Source: Alitta virens
Taxonomy: Eukaryota > Annelida > Polychaeta > Phyllodocida > Nereididae
Length of the DNA: 64,000 bases
Direction: 5' to 3'
NCBI GenBank assembly: GCA_932294295.1
Contig: OW028582.1
Coordinates: 39,034,204-39,098,203 of the forward strand
Within the stretch, counting starts at the first letter, position 1. Each line of letters starts with the position of its first letter. Shown here piece by piece: positions 45,536 through 55,250 of this stretch. The notes under the pieces are model-generated. The model was not told the origin of the DNA. It worked only from the letters and a program-made list of their open reading frames with translations, and did not search any database. The translations under genes and the position numbers were made by a program.

Positions 45536-46315
45536 ATGCAAACCCCAGAAGGGTCTTCTCCTTTGGTAACAGGGGGGCCAGGGCAAAGGAGGGCAACAAA
45601 AAGTCATGAAAAAGATGATTCTAAGAAACTGACGGATGAGATGATACAAGCGTACACGGCAGCGGAGCCGGGACCAGGTGTACCTAGATATCAACCCATG
45701 CCGCCTATCCCACCCCGTCCTACCACCAGCGACCCGACGCTGATGATCCAACCTCAATCTCAGCTGGCTACCCCATCAGCACCCTATGGACCCACAGAAT
45801 ACAGCAAACCCGACATTCCTCAGAACAGTGCAGCATCAGGGAGTGACCAAGCAGGGGGGAATGATCTACTAGCCGAGGGGGGCCAACATATTAATCACTT
45901 CATGACAAAGCCCATGATGGAAGCACAAAATGACCAAGTAATTGGCCTGGCTTGTGACCCAGGGGGCATACCCACAGAAGTCAACAACTCACTTTTGCCT
46001 ATTTCCAGAGCTAACTATCAGCCCACACAGAGCCCACCCAGAGCAGAGGCCGCGATTCAAAGGCTAATGACAACGTTGAGCCCCAGCCAGGAGCCGACTG
46101 AACGCCATGTGAGGACCACAGATCACCAAGCAAGTATGATGGAACAATACCAGACTAACCCATGTAACGGGAATGCCCCACCAGATCAGACTAACAATAG
46201 TGATCTGATCCAATTCCACGAGGTTCCACCTGTGACTCAAGTTGGGCGATCAATGCATACACAAACTAGCCCCATGGTTGACGAGAGCCAAGCGGCGTAT
46301 GGACGAAATATGTAA
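45536..46315 (+). CDS. Gag N-terminal segment 2, low complexity
   Basis: 259 codons, Pro/Gln/Thr/Ser-rich and probably disordered. Same frame as the segment before (one TAA at 45530) and the one after (one TAA at 46313). Both stops are followed by AA. Likely a linker inside the Gag precursor rather than an independent protein. No domain recognised. Confidence 0.5.
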   Translation: MQTPEGSSPLVTGGPGQRRATKSHEKDDSKKLTDEMIQAYTAAEPGPGVPRYQPMPPIPPRPTTSDPTLMIQPQSQLATPSAPYGPTEYSKPDIPQNSAASGSDQAGGNDLLAEGGQHINHFMTKPMMEAQNDQVIGLACDPGGIPTEVNNSLLPISRANYQPTQSPPRAEAAIQRLMTTLSPSQEPTERHVRTTDHQASMMEQYQTNPCNGNAPPDQTNNSDLIQFHEVPPVTQVGRSMHTQTSPMVDESQAAYGRNM

Positions 46316-46375
46316 AATTCAAGCTGGGGACAGTCAACAGTAAACGCCGCTTATGGTAAAACAAAAGCCGCTAGT

Positions 46376-46516
46376 ATGGAATCAGAGGAAAGAAACGCCA
46401 GGAAGGTCACGCGCCCTGACCTCACCAAGGTCACCCAATTCTTCCCCAAATCATATGATGGTGAAGGTAGCGAGGGCCGAGCCAAGGGGCATTGGTTGCT
46501 GTTTGAAGATTTTTAG
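46376..46516 (+). pseudogene. Gag capsid domain start, ending in a frame break
   Basis: Short frame beginning MESEERNARKVTRP and containing SYDGEGSEGRAKGHWLLF, the entry to a Retrotrans_gag capsid domain. It stops at TAG 46514-46516 directly after a run of five T (46510-46514). The capsid homology continues at once in the -1 frame and runs into the pol ORF. The simplest reading is a 1-bp deletion in the T-run; a -1 ribosomal shift at that site is the alternative. Confidence 0.65.
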
Positions 46517-46605
46517 AGTATCATGTTATTGAGGATGATGAAACAGCAATTAAGTTCTTTAAGAAGGCGCTGTCAGGTGAAGCTAGAAATTGGTTTGCAG
46601 GATTA

Positions 46606-49600
46606 ATGGGGTGTGAAACATTAGGGGAACTAAAAGAGGAGTTCCTAAATCGGTTTGCAGGTGGGTTGGGATCGAGGCATGCAGCTAGCCAGAGTTTCTA
46701 TGACCTTAAGAGAAAGGACAATGAATCTTGGAATGAAGTGGTACAAAGAATTATGGAATTGAATAGAGTATTGGGGTACAATGAATCGGCGCTGGTGGAT
46801 AAATTGATGAAGGTAACACCAGCCGCCATAAGATTGAGAATAAAAGAACGGGGAGCCTCTAAATTTAAGGAAGTTGTTGAAATGTTGAAATTTTATGACA
46901 GGGAGGGCGAGGACGAAACCAAGGGTCACCTATTGGCTGGCAAGGCCACCACCCACAAAGCAATAAGCCACATAAACGTGCAGCCAGTGACACAACAGCT
47001 AAACCAACAGTTGCAGGGGATGTATGGAATAAACGAAGAGACTGGTAATTCATGGCAAGATGTCAGGTATGAGAATAAAGGAGGTACCCAACCAAGGCCA
47101 CCGCAGAATAAGTCCAACTACCAGCCCCCACAACATGACTACAATCCAATGACGCCACAAAGGGACAACCCTCATGGTCCACCACGCTCAACCTACATGA
47201 GAGATGTCAGATGCTACTCATGCCGCGAGTTGGGACATTTCGCCAGGACCTGCACACACAAGCCTATGCAGCAGGGACGTCACCCACAGAGTAACTACAG
47301 TCAGGACTACAGGGTGACCAGCCACAGCAACCAGGGAAATTACCCTCCACCACAGCCGAGGGGACCACCCACTAGCTATAGACAGCAGGGCATGAGACCT
47401 CAAAACCGGCCACCTAGCCAACTCCGAGGGGGACCAGCAACCGGGGAATCATATTATCATAGGAGACTATCAGGATCAGCCGCATTTTTAGAAAGGGGAT
47501 CAGAGTGTAAAGTGCCGACTGATACCCCTAATTCTGAGATAGGCACTAATGAGATAAACCCCATGGGATTTGAATCAGAAGATAGGAGAGTGAACTTTAA
47601 TGAAAATGTGGCAGTTAGGGAAATTTTAGCAGACCCAGTAGATTGGGAGAATGAAATGGCTATAGAAGTAGGATCGATGAATGATGCAGTTTTTTCAATA
47701 GGTGAGGGCATGGAGAAAGTCAGGGTGATTTTTGACACAGGGGCAATTAGGACACTCATGTCAAGTGACACAGTGGCCGAGAGCAAATACCTCTCAGAAC
47801 TACCCAAAGAAGAAACAGAGCCGATGGTGTTTGTGGCTGGCGATGATGGAGAATTGCACTCGAATTATGTAATCAGAGTGCACCTCACGTCGCCACAAGG
47901 CGTCATGCTGAGCCTGCCAGTGCACGTGGCGACTAATATGACACGTGACCTAATCCTGGTGGGAAATGACGTAATGACACAGGTGGCGGCTGTGGTAAAC
48001 GTGGGGTTAAAACAAGTGGTGATACATAGGCCTGTCTATAGAATAGTGGCCATGAATGATTGCTCAATGAAGAATTGTGACAGGTACGTAGTGCTGGCGC
48101 ATGTGAAACGTCCCTACACTAACATGCCCAGTACTGAAGTATTTATGCTTAACCCAGTGAAAAATCTCAGTGGAGTCATAAAGAGCAACACAATAACATT
48201 TGTGGGTAATGTAGGCCTTGTACTCTGTGAGAACTTAAATGAACAAGAAATAGAAATAAAGAAGGGAATGACGCTAGCTTATCTTGAATCAGTGGGGACG
48301 GTATTTATTGGCAGTGATACTGCAGGATGCCCAGAAGGTAGGGAAAAGCTAATCCCTGCAGGAAGCGCCGCGCTGCTGAAACTGATTACGAAGGTGGCTG
48401 GACAACCCAAACAGGGCCCTCAGCCAGACCACCGATCAAAAGGTGTGCTAAGCATGCCTAGCGAAGAACTTGAGAGACAGGGCATAGGGTCCATGGTGCA
48501 GAATGTGCAATCTAGCGAGCTCATGGCAGTAAGGTCAGAGAACTTGAGACTTTACCCATGGCTGGAACCCGACGACGAAAGAGCCGATAAAACAAGAATG
48601 GAACTAATCAGCGAATCACTGCAATTCACGGACTCCATGCTGGATGAGGAAGAAAGAAATCAAGTGAAAACAATGGTGAGAAATCATGCCGACGCATTCG
48701 CATGTTATGACGAGGTGGGGCTATTGAAGGGCTACAAAGCAAGCATCCAGGTGACGGATGACTTCAAGCCATTCATACTGCGCCCATACCCCGTGTCACC
48801 ATCACTCATCAAAGCCATGACAAGCGAGGTGAAGAAATTAATGTTGCATAACATAGTGGAGCAGGGAAAAGCCATTTGCTACTCGCCAGTGTTTGTCCGA
48901 GAAAAACCCAATACCACCAAAGTGCGACTTATATTGGACGGACGACACATTAATTCTATGTCCGAGTCAAAGCACCACCCCCTCCTCACAAAACCTGAGC
49001 TCCACACCAAACTGGCTTGCCTTGGAAACGTGAAGTATATCACGGCGATGGACATATCACAAGCATTTTACTCGATCGAATTGGACGAAAAAAGCAAACA
49101 ATTGTATGGACTGTCTTTCTACTCATTATCCCAAAGCTACCTTTTATCACGAATAGCCATGGGAGCCAAACCCTCTTTATCGCTCTGGAGTGAAGCTTTG
49201 GCGCAAGTTCTGCAAGGGCTCAAGTGGGGAGACAATGTAGCCTTTTACGCTGACGACGTATATGTTTTTACAGAGACCTTCGAAGAACACGTGGCCGCCC
49301 TGGAGGAGGTGCTGAGCCGTATCGAAGACCATGGTTTGAAGCTAAATCTCAAAAGGACACAATGGTCAGCTAAGTCTACTACAATATTGGGTTTCAATTA
49401 TGTAGTAGAAAGCGGAGGACTGAAGGTAGAAGTGCCAAATAGCAAACGACAAGCGGCCGAGAAATTTAAAGAGCCAACGTCCAGAAAAGGGGTTAGAAAA
49501 CTTTTGGGTTTTGCTACATTCCTGGCCTCTCACTTGCCAAATTTTCAGAGAATAGCCAGTCCCCTATATGACCTAACTAGTAGCAAGGTCAAGTTTACTT

Positions 49601-52293
49601 GGGGAGACAAGGAACAAACTGCATTTGACGAGATTAAAACATTACTAGTCAGCCCCGAGGTCTTGAAAGTACCAGTGTGTGGGTTCGATTTCGTGCTGAG
49701 AGTCGACGCATCACATGAGGGGATTGGTTGTGTCCTATCACAGGTTGCGCCAGGCGATGACATAGGTTCAAAGTCAGAAAGGATAATCTCCTTTCAAGCA
49801 AAAAGGTTGCAAAATCTTCCCAAAATTAGCTCATCAGCTGAGCTCGAATTGACGGGCATTTATGTGGCCATCTCTATGTATAGGCACTATTTGAGTGGGG
49901 AAACATTCAAGGTAATCACCGACTCAAGCGGAGCTATAGGGATAATCCGACCCACTACTCAACAATCCAAAGCCACACCCAACTTAACCATCAAGCTGCT
50001 AGAACGACTCTCGCCTTTCAATTTCACAATTGAACATAGATCAGGTAAATCTTTGATTGATAGTGCCGATTTCTTGTCTAGAGAAGTAGTGCCAAGTGTG
50101 ACAGAGGTAGATTTGACTATCCCCTTGCCAAGGGAAGATGACATTTGGGAAGGCCTATGGAGAGGAGAGGAATCACTAATTGGAGGAATATTTGAATCAC
50201 ATGAAAACGAACCAGAACCTAGGTATGGGCTGAGACAAAGAAGCAAGTTACAGAAGCCAGCAAGGTTTCAAGATGAAGGTCCTGATGAGGTAACACTGAA
50301 TGAACACGACAGGAAAGAAAATGTCAAAAGCGAGACAGAAGAAAGAAAGAACACACCAGATGAACACCATGAAGTAAATGAAGACAGCGTAGCCGATGAA
50401 CCATGCCCAGACCCCATCCCAATTGATCCAGATGATAGCGAAGCTGAATCACAAACGAATACGACACCAGAGGGCAGCAGCACCCAGGAGGGGAGCCAAA
50501 ACCCATATTGGCCGCAAGGGGAGCCACTGGTCCACATGGACGACGCCGGAAGGTTCATCATTACCCTAGACGACATAACAAAGATACCTGAGGAAGAAAT
50601 CAGGCCAGGTAAATTTGTATGGTCAGATATAGTGAAGAGTGAGATAAAAATCAAACACTTGCCCAACCAATCAAGTATAGACAATTACTTTGATAGGATA
50701 TCACAGGCCTGTGACCAAGGACTGTTATTGCCCCTGTCAAAAAGAGACCTGATAAGAAATCAGAGATTATCAGTGACTTACGGGGGTCTGTATAGTTTTT
50801 TGCACAACGGAGTATTACCCTCAGAGCAAAGGTGCAGCAAGAAAATTTTGGCTATGAGCGAAACTTTCGCGTTAGTTCATGACGTGTTGGTTCATATCTC
50901 TGAGAAAGACGAAGATCAATTAGTGGTGAGGCCAGTATTGGATGAGAGCGACACATTCAAAGTGGTCACTAGGTCACACCTTGACCTCAAAAGTCACCAC
51001 TTTGGAATGCAACGGTTGTACACAATGCTAAGAACCCAAGTCTACGGCACCAAACTGTATCAAATAATTAAGGATGTGGTAGGGAACTGCCCAATTTGCA
51101 TCCAGAAGTCGCCCGGACCGGGGGATTGTGTGGGTTTTGATTTTTCAGAAGATCCTACTTTAGAAAGAAGAGGGCCAATGGATATAGTGTACATCGATTT
51201 GAAGTATATGCCAACCGCAGCAGATGGGTACAAATACATTGTAGTATTAGCTGACGATTTCTCACGTTACGTCATGGCCGAGCCAATCAAAAATCGAACA
51301 AGCAATGAGATTTTGAATGTAATACTGCGATATGTTGCCATTGTGGGCTCACCTAAGACACTGGTGGCTGATCAAGACGGGAGCATGAGTGGGAAACAAT
51401 TTGAAGCGGCATGCAAATTACTTGACATAAATTTAAGATTTGTGCCAAACTTTTGCCATTTTTTCTCATTCGCTGAAAGGGCCATCGGGTCCATACAGCA
51501 GAGATTAGTAACCCTTACGGCCGAGGACTGTGAACAATATTGGGTGAATGGTGTTTATTTTGCAGTCTGGGCCACAAATAACATGACCACCTCAGAGGGC
51601 ATTACTCCATTTGAAATTTTCTATGGTCGCAAACACAACTACAAAACCGACCTGAAGGACCTTGATGTACAGCCAGTGGTTAAAATGCCTGATGGGTATG
51701 GTGATTACCTCAAAATGATCCATAAAAGGATGGATGAACTAAGGGGTCTGGTGAACAGCCACAAAAGCAGCCAGAGAAAAATGAGCGCCCGGAGAGTCAG
51801 AAACAGGTCGGCCAAGACAACCAGTATCTCTGAAGGGCAATTCTGCTACATTTGGGCACCACAATATAAGTCCAAAATCTTCCTGAGCAGGAAAATATCA
51901 TTTTACTACATAGGCCCTCTGGTTTGTACAAAGGTCCTACCTGATCAGTTCATAGTGGTAAGCACTTTGAAAAATGAACTAATCACTCAACCGATACACC
52001 TTAGAAGAGTCAGAGTGGCTAAAATTAGAGTGAGGGAACACTTTGCCAAAACGATTTGGCAGCTTTTATCCTTTTTGGAAAATCTACCAAACATTACCAT
52101 AGAGGAGATCGCTGATCAACTAGGCCCCCTACAGGAGCTGGCCGATGGCCTTCGCCTCCGAGAGCATGATGAGCTCCCGCGCACATGCGCAGTCCCAAGC
52201 CCTGAGGTCATGGACGACGCCTCTTGGGACTTGGCTAATGAGATTCTGACCATAGAACCTCATCTGGGATATGAAGGGGTGGAGGAAATATGA
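46606..52293 (+). CDS. Gag capsid C-terminus plus Pol, intact Ty3/Gypsy polyprotein
   Basis: 1,895 codons; homology in the same frame begins upstream at about 46513. Order by residue: capsid (1-105), zinc knuckle CYSCRELGHFARTC (203-216), retropepsin VIFDTGAIRTL (Asp 377), reverse transcriptase with YITAMDISQAFYSI and FYADDVYVF (YADD from 881), RNase H FDFVLRVDASHEGIG, AELELTGIYVAI and ITDSSGAI (Asp 1106), and an acidic spacer (about 1190-1320). Integrase follows: HHCC zinc finger (to CPICIQ, about 1500), catalytic Asp 1531, Asp 1589 and Glu 1624, then a GPY/F-type domain (FYYIGPLV). All catalytic residues are present and there is no stop, so pol may be functional. It makes the DNA copy and integrates it. 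The LRR gene follows after 217 bp. Confidence 0.93.
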   Translation: MGCETLGELKEEFLNRFAGGLGSRHAASQSFYDLKRKDNESWNEVVQRIMELNRVLGYNESALVDKLMKVTPAAIRLRIKERGASKFKEVVEMLKFYDREGEDETKGHLLAGKATTHKAISHINVQPVTQQLNQQLQGMYGINEETGNSWQDVRYENKGGTQPRPPQNKSNYQPPQHDYNPMTPQRDNPHGPPRSTYMRDVRCYSCRELGHFARTCTHKPMQQGRHPQSNYSQDYRVTSHSNQGNYPPPQPRGPPTSYRQQGMRPQNRPPSQLRGGPATGESYYHRRLSGSAAFLERGSECKVPTDTPNSEIGTNEINPMGFESEDRRVNFNENVAVREILADPVDWENEMAIEVGSMNDAVFSIGEGMEKVRVIFDTGAIRTLMSSDTVAESKYLSELPKEETEPMVFVAGDDGELHSNYVIRVHLTSPQGVMLSLPVHVATNMTRDLILVGNDVMTQVAAVVNVGLKQVVIHRPVYRIVAMNDCSMKNCDRYVVLAHVKRPYTNMPSTEVFMLNPVKNLSGVIKSNTITFVGNVGLVLCENLNEQEIEIKKGMTLAYLESVGTVFIGSDTAGCPEGREKLIPAGSAALLKLITKVAGQPKQGPQPDHRSKGVLSMPSEELERQGIGSMVQNVQSSELMAVRSENLRLYPWLEPDDERADKTRMELISESLQFTDSMLDEEERNQVKTMVRNHADAFACYDEVGLLKGYKASIQVTDDFKPFILRPYPVSPSLIKAMTSEVKKLMLHNIVEQGKAICYSPVFVREKPNTTKVRLILDGRHINSMSESKHHPLLTKPELHTKLACLGNVKYITAMDISQAFYSIELDEKSKQLYGLSFYSLSQSYLLSRIAMGAKPSLSLWSEALAQVLQGLKWGDNVAFYADDVYVFTETFEEHVAALEEVLSRIEDHGLKLNLKRTQWSAKSTTILGFNYVVESGGLKVEVPNSKRQAAEKFKEPTSRKGVRKLLGFATFLASHLPNFQRIASPLYDLTSSKVKFTWGDKEQTAFDEIKTLLVSPEVLKVPVCGFDFVLRVDASHEGIGCVLSQVAPGDDIGSKSERIISFQAKRLQNLPKISSSAELELTGIYVAISMYRHYLSGETFKVITDSSGAIGIIRPTTQQSKATPNLTIKLLERLSPFNFTIEHRSGKSLIDSADFLSREVVPSVTEVDLTIPLPREDDIWEGLWRGEESLIGGIFESHENEPEPRYGLRQRSKLQKPARFQDEGPDEVTLNEHDRKENVKSETEERKNTPDEHHEVNEDSVADEPCPDPIPIDPDDSEAESQTNTTPEGSSTQEGSQNPYWPQGEPLVHMDDAGRFIITLDDITKIPEEEIRPGKFVWSDIVKSEIKIKHLPNQSSIDNYFDRISQACDQGLLLPLSKRDLIRNQRLSVTYGGLYSFLHNGVLPSEQRCSKKILAMSETFALVHDVLVHISEKDEDQLVVRPVLDESDTFKVVTRSHLDLKSHHFGMQRLYTMLRTQVYGTKLYQIIKDVVGNCPICIQKSPGPGDCVGFDFSEDPTLERRGPMDIVYIDLKYMPTAADGYKYIVVLADDFSRYVMAEPIKNRTSNEILNVILRYVAIVGSPKTLVADQDGSMSGKQFEAACKLLDINLRFVPNFCHFFSFAERAIGSIQQRLVTLTAEDCEQYWVNGVYFAVWATNNMTTSEGITPFEIFYGRKHNYKTDLKDLDVQPVVKMPDGYGDYLKMIHKRMDELRGLVNSHKSSQRKMSARRVRNRSAKTTSISEGQFCYIWAPQYKSKIFLSRKISFYYIGPLVCTKVLPDQFIVVSTLKNELITQPIHLRRVRVAKIRVREHFAKTIWQLLSFLENLPNITIEEIADQLGPLQELADGLRLREHDELPRTCAVPSPEVMDDASWDLANEILTIEPHLGYEGVEEI

Positions 52294-52509
52294 TTGATGT
52301 GCGTAGTTAGTGAGTGTATGGATTTTTAGATTATAGTGAGTGATCAATAGTGTGACCTTGAGACCGCCTGACAAAGGAACTTAATATGAGTCAGCGGCAT
52401 AGAATAATTATGTTAATGAAAGTACATAAGGGCAGAGTCACCCGCGCTAGGCCGATTTCGGTCTGTGGCGGCTAGGCGAACTGAGTAAAACACTAAGAGC
52501 AGAGAAACC
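52294..52509 (+). other. pol-LRR junction with possible splice acceptor
   Basis: Non-coding. CGGTCTGTGGCGGCTAG (AG at 52473-52474) could serve as 3' splice site for a subgenomic LRR/Env mRNA 36 bp before the next ATG, although its pyrimidine tract is weak. Confidence 0.3.
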
Positions 52510-53121
52510 ATGATGGGAAAATTATTATTGATATTCCTCGCGGTCGCAATAGCCCCGTCGAGGGGAGCAAACCTGAACTGTAAACCTAGGAAGCTAATTC
52601 CTACCGTAATCAGGGCAGCACAAGTCTACCCTATGCAGCCTGGTGAGCCGAATTACGAAGGTAAAGTGACGCATTTGGACTTATCGATAAAGAATGTTAA
52701 CACTAGCCTCATAATCAATGATGTGATAGAAAGATATGCCATGGTGAACACTATTTTTATGAATTGGGAAGAAATAAGCGAATTAAAGGTAACTCAAGCT
52801 ATTGATACTAAATTAGGCTATCTAACAGGAGTATTCATAGATAACATAATTAAAGTACCTGATACCATCATATCGTGCCTAAAGCAACTAGCAATTAAAA
52901 CTAGACAAATAGAGATGAACAATATAGGCGGCCTTCACAAAATACCCTGGATAACGTTAATCGCACCACTCACGAGAAGAATAAACCAGCGGCTTTTTAA
53001 TAATTCATGCATGATAAAGTCGTTTGACCTGGACGCAAGGTCACTGGTATATATAAATAGATACATGATGGGGGGATGCCGGGAGCTGGAATATGTTATG
53101 AGCAGTTATGAAAATAATTAG
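52510..53121 (+). CDS. Secreted LRR-type protein, N-terminal part
   Basis: 203 codons starting MMGKLLLIFLAVAIAPSRGA, a clear signal peptide with cleavage near residue 19-20. The mature part has leucine/isoleucine-rich segments (for example KVTHLDLSIKNVNTSLI, TIFMNWEEISELKV and RQIEMNNIGGLHKIPWITL) resembling degenerate leucine-rich repeats, with a few Cys. It ends in a 20-base window where the next frame is also open (53102-53121), suggesting that it and the following ORF were or are one LRR protein. In an envelope-bearing element, a secreted LRR protein could act in attachment; that is inference. Confidence 0.65.
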   Translation: MMGKLLLIFLAVAIAPSRGANLNCKPRKLIPTVIRAAQVYPMQPGEPNYEGKVTHLDLSIKNVNTSLIINDVIERYAMVNTIFMNWEEISELKVTQAIDTKLGYLTGVFIDNIIKVPDTIISCLKQLAIKTRQIEMNNIGGLHKIPWITLIAPLTRRINQRLFNNSCMIKSFDLDARSLVYINRYMMGGCRELEYVMSSYENN

Positions 53122-54139
53122 ACTACAAGTGAACCAGTTAGATCCCCACACTTCAATGTCAGAAATATTTTGCCCAATCAGGGGCAATAGATGTGAGATA
53201 GAGACAATGAGCATTTTGTCTGAAGGTGACATCCCTTACAAACTCTTAGGTACCCGCATGTTTATTAAGAAAATAGACATCACACGGTCTAACCTGAATA
53301 AAATGAGCCTATTTGACCAAAAATGCGTGACAGAAATTATGGACGTAGGGGGGATGATAAGACTGGATAGACTGCACACACATGGTTATGCTATTTTCCC
53401 ACAACTAGGCCAAGGGTTGAGCATTAAGGTAGGCGTTAAAAATTTAATAGTGCAAAAATCTTGTTTCGAAAGACTCACCATACTCAATCATGTAGACTGC
53501 ATGTTTCTACACAACTTGGAGATTACAAATAGTCAGCTAGTGTACATTGACGACATTAAGGATTATAACTTGAAAGTAATAGAAAGAATAGATTTCAGCA
53601 ACAATTACTTGTATAATGTGAATATTGACATAGCCAGATGCACGAACTTATCAATGTTAAATCTTGCCAACAATAAAATGAGTATTCTTTCCATTTTACT
53701 GCCAGAGAGAGCCAATTTCACACTATTTGCGCAGAATAATTACTTGATAGAAATAGAATTCAACTCACTACCTTCAAAGTTAATTTTTGTTGGCCATCAT
53801 AACAATCTGCAAGACATGGGGTTTTTGAGAACGATGAATAATGTCGTACTACAGACCGACCTTAATCACAACAAGATTAACTCATGGTCAGCACTAGTAC
53901 AAACAAGACTAAAGCCAAACTCATCTATTGACCTCAGAAATAACCCGTTGACATGCGATGAAATTTTGATATGCATGGCGATAGAACAACAGGTGAAAAT
54001 TTACGCAGCAGGTTGCGCCAAATGGGAGGGCTCACAAAACCCACCCACCCTTTTACCAGATATCACTACCACTAAAAATGATTCAATTACTACAGGTCAG
54101 GAAGAAGCAGAAAGTGTGTGGGACCTCTTTGATTTTTAA
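53108..54139 (+). CDS. LRR protein, C-terminal part
   Basis: 343 codons, overlapping the previous ORF by 14 bp in the +1 frame. Contains recognisable leucine-rich repeats at residues about 155-290: IERIDFSNNYLYNV, LSMLNLANNKMSIL, FTLFAQNNYLIEI, LIFVGHHNNLQDM, LQTDLNHNKINSW and SIDLRNNPLTCDEI, the last leading into an LRRCT-like cap with Cys at CDEILIC and AAGC. No signal peptide and no transmembrane helix of its own; the tail is acidic. It is probably the continuation of the signal-peptide-bearing ORF; separate initiation at the overlap ATG is the alternative. Duplicated downstream. Confidence 0.75.
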   Translation: MKIIRLQVNQLDPHTSMSEIFCPIRGNRCEIETMSILSEGDIPYKLLGTRMFIKKIDITRSNLNKMSLFDQKCVTEIMDVGGMIRLDRLHTHGYAIFPQLGQGLSIKVGVKNLIVQKSCFERLTILNHVDCMFLHNLEITNSQLVYIDDIKDYNLKVIERIDFSNNYLYNVNIDIARCTNLSMLNLANNKMSILSILLPERANFTLFAQNNYLIEIEFNSLPSKLIFVGHHNNLQDMGFLRTMNNVVLQTDLNHNKINSWSALVQTRLKPNSSIDLRNNPLTCDEILICMAIEQQVKIYAAGCAKWEGSQNPPTLLPDITTTKNDSITTGQEEAESVWDLFDF

Positions 54140-54176
54140 CCCAGGGCAGGGAATCGGCGCGGTGTTGATTGAAGGT

Positions 54177-55250
54177 ATGAGCATGTATCTAGAATTAATT
54201 GTAGGTTTGGCCGTGTTAAGCACAATTAGAGCAGAGGACTTGCTAATCCCTGAGTATGGAACAGCCTTGGAGGAGCGAGGGAACATTCACCTCAGCCCCC
54301 ATGTTCTGACACTAAATTTCCTCGTGAGCTTTAATGACTATGAATGGCCCGATGTTAAAATCCCACGCGCTTTAAACATTACCTGCCATGAAAGTTCAAG
54401 CGAATTCATTAAGCAGGTATGTAGACAGCAACTCCCTTCCCTAGCATCGATGGTTGACAGATATGACATGTGGAGAGAGGAGATCATGGGGTTAAAAAAT
54501 GAGTTAATTATGCAACATGTGAGAGTGTCTGTTGACTCTAGGAGAACCAAACGGTTCCCCTGGGCAATAGTGGCATCAGGAGCCAGCTGGCTCATGGGGC
54601 AAGGTATCAACCAATTCTTTGCCTACAAGAGAGACAAAGACATAAAGAAAGGCCTAAAAATATTAAGTGACAGGCAGAATAATTTGCAGAGCAACATCGA
54701 TTCAGTTAAGGGTCAATTTGCACATTACATGACAATAGACTTAAAACAAAAACAACACTCTGATCAGATGGTCAGACAGTTGCGGTCAGACTTAACTGGA
54801 ACCCAAAAGAATATGAATCAACTAAGAACGGTACTGGAAAGTTTAGCGTCATCAGTCAATGCCAAAACAGACACCATCCCAGTGCTTTCAAAACTGAATC
54901 AGATTCAGAGCGAACTGGGGATAGCGGCCCTGCATGACATGCCAATGGTAGCCAATGCTCTGCGGCAAACGCTAGAGGGTGTGCGCGATGGACGCCAAGG
55001 CATCCTAAGACACCAAATCCTCCCATACGTAACCTTAGCAGGAGCGTTTGACCAGGCGCGCACTGATGTAAAAAGATGGCATGAAGGACATGACTTGATT
55101 TTTGACAAAGCAGAAGACTTGTACCTGTTCAGTCGATCGGCACTAGCGGTTAGCCACGATGGATTAGTGATCCAAGTCCCTGTGGAAGTCATAAAGACAA
55201 ACAATAAACCCATGTCATTTTTCAGGGCACTTCAATACCGATTCCCATGA
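54177..55250 (+). CDS. Envelope, N-terminal ORF (signal peptide, furin site, fusion region)
   Basis: Start chosen at MSMYLELIVGLAVLSTIRA, a good signal peptide; the frame is open about 100 bp upstream over the LRR end. A polybasic site RRTKR (residues 122-126) is followed by a Gly/Ala-rich hydrophobic stretch, FPWAIVASGASWLMGQG, then heptad-rich sequence (LSDRQNNLQSNIDSV, MVRQLRSDLTGTQKNMNQL). This is the layout of a class-I/F-like fusion protein, as in insect errantivirus Env and baculovirus F. The last strands (LVIQVPVEVIKT) match the region that in this family continues into more ectodomain, yet the ORF stops at 55248-55250 without a membrane anchor. The next ORF starts within its stop codon (ATGA). 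Confidence 0.7.
   Translation: MSMYLELIVGLAVLSTIRAEDLLIPEYGTALEERGNIHLSPHVLTLNFLVSFNDYEWPDVKIPRALNITCHESSSEFIKQVCRQQLPSLASMVDRYDMWREEIMGLKNELIMQHVRVSVDSRRTKRFPWAIVASGASWLMGQGINQFFAYKRDKDIKKGLKILSDRQNNLQSNIDSVKGQFAHYMTIDLKQKQHSDQMVRQLRSDLTGTQKNMNQLRTVLESLASSVNAKTDTIPVLSKLNQIQSELGIAALHDMPMVANALRQTLEGVRDGRQGILRHQILPYVTLAGAFDQARTDVKRWHEGHDLIFDKAEDLYLFSRSALAVSHDGLVIQVPVEVIKTNNKPMSFFRALQYRFP

Noticed and set aside
46645..51000. Many minus-strand frames of 60-140 codons under pol
   Set aside because: Shadows of the pol reading frame; no independent motifs.
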